Assembly (NCBI GenBank): GCA_040217795.1
Contig: JBEHWK010000199.1
Location: 1-5,481 of the forward strand
Source: Clostridium_T sp040217795
Lineage (GTDB): Bacteria; Bacillota; Clostridia; Clostridiales; Clostridiaceae
Direction: 5' to 3'
DNA length: 5,481 nt
Under the pieces are notes generated by a model. That model was given only the letters and a program-made list of their open reading frames with translations, was not told where the DNA came from and searched no databases. Made by a program: the position numbers and the translations under genes. Shown here in pieces: positions 5,096 to 5,481 of the stretch. The first letter of the stretch is position 1. Every line of letters begins with the position of its first letter.

Positions 5096-5171
5096 TTCAG
5101 CATCATATTCACATTTCTTTAAAGTACCTTGAAAACTCAATAAAAATATGTTTGACGTTAATTATATGGAA

Positions 5172-5221
5172 AAACAGGGCATTTACCCAAATTAAATTCA
5201 GGTAAATGCCCTGTTTCTTTT
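5172..5221 (+). terminator. Strong intrinsic terminator after the repressor-ImmA operon
   Basis: A perfect 16-base-pair stem (5172-5187 with 5201-5216) has a 13-base A/T-rich loop and is followed by CTTTTT. It lies 76 bases after the ImmA stop and should end the lysogenic transcript. On the opposite strand the stem is followed by only a short T run, so termination of leftward transcripts is possible but weaker. Confidence 0.88.
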
Positions 5222-5280
5222 TATTATTTCTGGCTGATCCATATATCTTTATTAGAAAACTATATTTGGGGAGATGTGAA

Positions 5281-5481
5281 ATGAATAAAAACAGAGCTAA
5301 AAAGCTCAGGGATTAAGAGGATTTATCCTTTGAGGATGATTATGAGGAAAATGGTTTTTCAACTGTTGTCACCGGCACCAACTTATCCAGCTTCTCTTTC
5401 AGTGACGGGAAAATTGAAGCTCTCCCTCCTGAAGATTTAAAAAGGGCTCCCTCCCCTGGCAGCACAAATACCAAAGATTTA
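5281..5481 (+). pseudogene. Unidentified gene interrupted by an in-frame stop after 11 codons (partial)
   Basis: ATG at 5281 has GGGGAG 7 bases upstream and opens a lysine/arginine-rich start (MNKNRAKKLRD), but TAA follows at 5314-5316. The same frame then continues open for 55 codons to the window edge with coding-like content: an acidic patch (EDLSFEDDYEEN), then a Ser/Thr-rich stretch (TGTNLSSFSFSDG) and LPPEDLKRAPSP. No ATG, GTG or TTG occurs in frame after the stop within the window. A single-base change from AAA, GAA or CAA would explain the TAA. No family was recognised. The gene stands alone after the terminator, with no clear promoter. Alternatives are a sequencing error, a short leader peptide followed by a gene starting beyond the window, or chance openness. 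Confidence 0.5.

Noticed and set aside
5096..5280. Integrase, attachment site, tRNA or CRISPR repeat near the right side
   Set aside because: No tRNA-like fold, repeat array or integrase motif was seen; only the terminator and one operator-like site are supported here.
5294..5307. Small hairpin GAGCT-AAAA-AGCTC just before the in-frame TAA, as a recoding signal
   Set aside because: It is only five base pairs, lies upstream instead of downstream of the stop, and TAA readthrough is rarely programmed.

Overview
The window looks like the early/lysogeny region of a temperate phage or prophage from a Gram-positive host, most likely Bacillota (Clostridia or a relative). The grounds are strong GGAGG-type ribosome sites, frequent AGG and ATA codons, and a YqaJ-RecT-DnaD-DnaC gene order like that of the Bacillus subtilis skin element (yqaJ-yqaK-yqaL-yqaM). 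The exact host cannot be named from this sequence.

Right part, plus strand (about 4152-5221): a near-consensus promoter drives an XRE-type (cI-like) repressor and an ImmA/IrrE metallopeptidase, followed by a strong hairpin terminator. Left part, minus strand (4006 down to 1): a divergent early operon encodes a Cro-like regulator, an ORF6N/ORF6C antirepressor, a small unknown protein, a YqaJ-family exonuclease homologue, a short RecT homologue, a DnaD-like replisome organizer and a DnaC/DnaI-type helicase loader cut by the window edge. Every adjacent pair in this operon overlaps, by 4 to 38 bases, so translation is probably coupled throughout. The 228-base gap between the divergent modules holds both promoters and a set of ACGT-centred near-palindromes that look like operators.

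In the expected logic, the repressor holds the early operon off. ImmA, and perhaps the antirepressor, relieve repression. The Cro-like protein then shifts the switch, and the recombination and replication genes start phage DNA synthesis.

The most unusual part is the recombination pair. The YqaJ homologue keeps the family fold signatures from end to end, but all three acidic residues expected to bind the catalytic metals appear replaced (Arg60, Gly95, Val106). Its RecT partner lacks roughly 100 residues of the conserved core, with an Ala/Pro-rich linker in their place. Both frames are intact, with good ribosome sites and normal overlaps. This is either a decaying module or a repurposed, non-nucleolytic pair. 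At the right edge, a gene with a good ribosome site is interrupted by an in-frame TAA after 11 codons.
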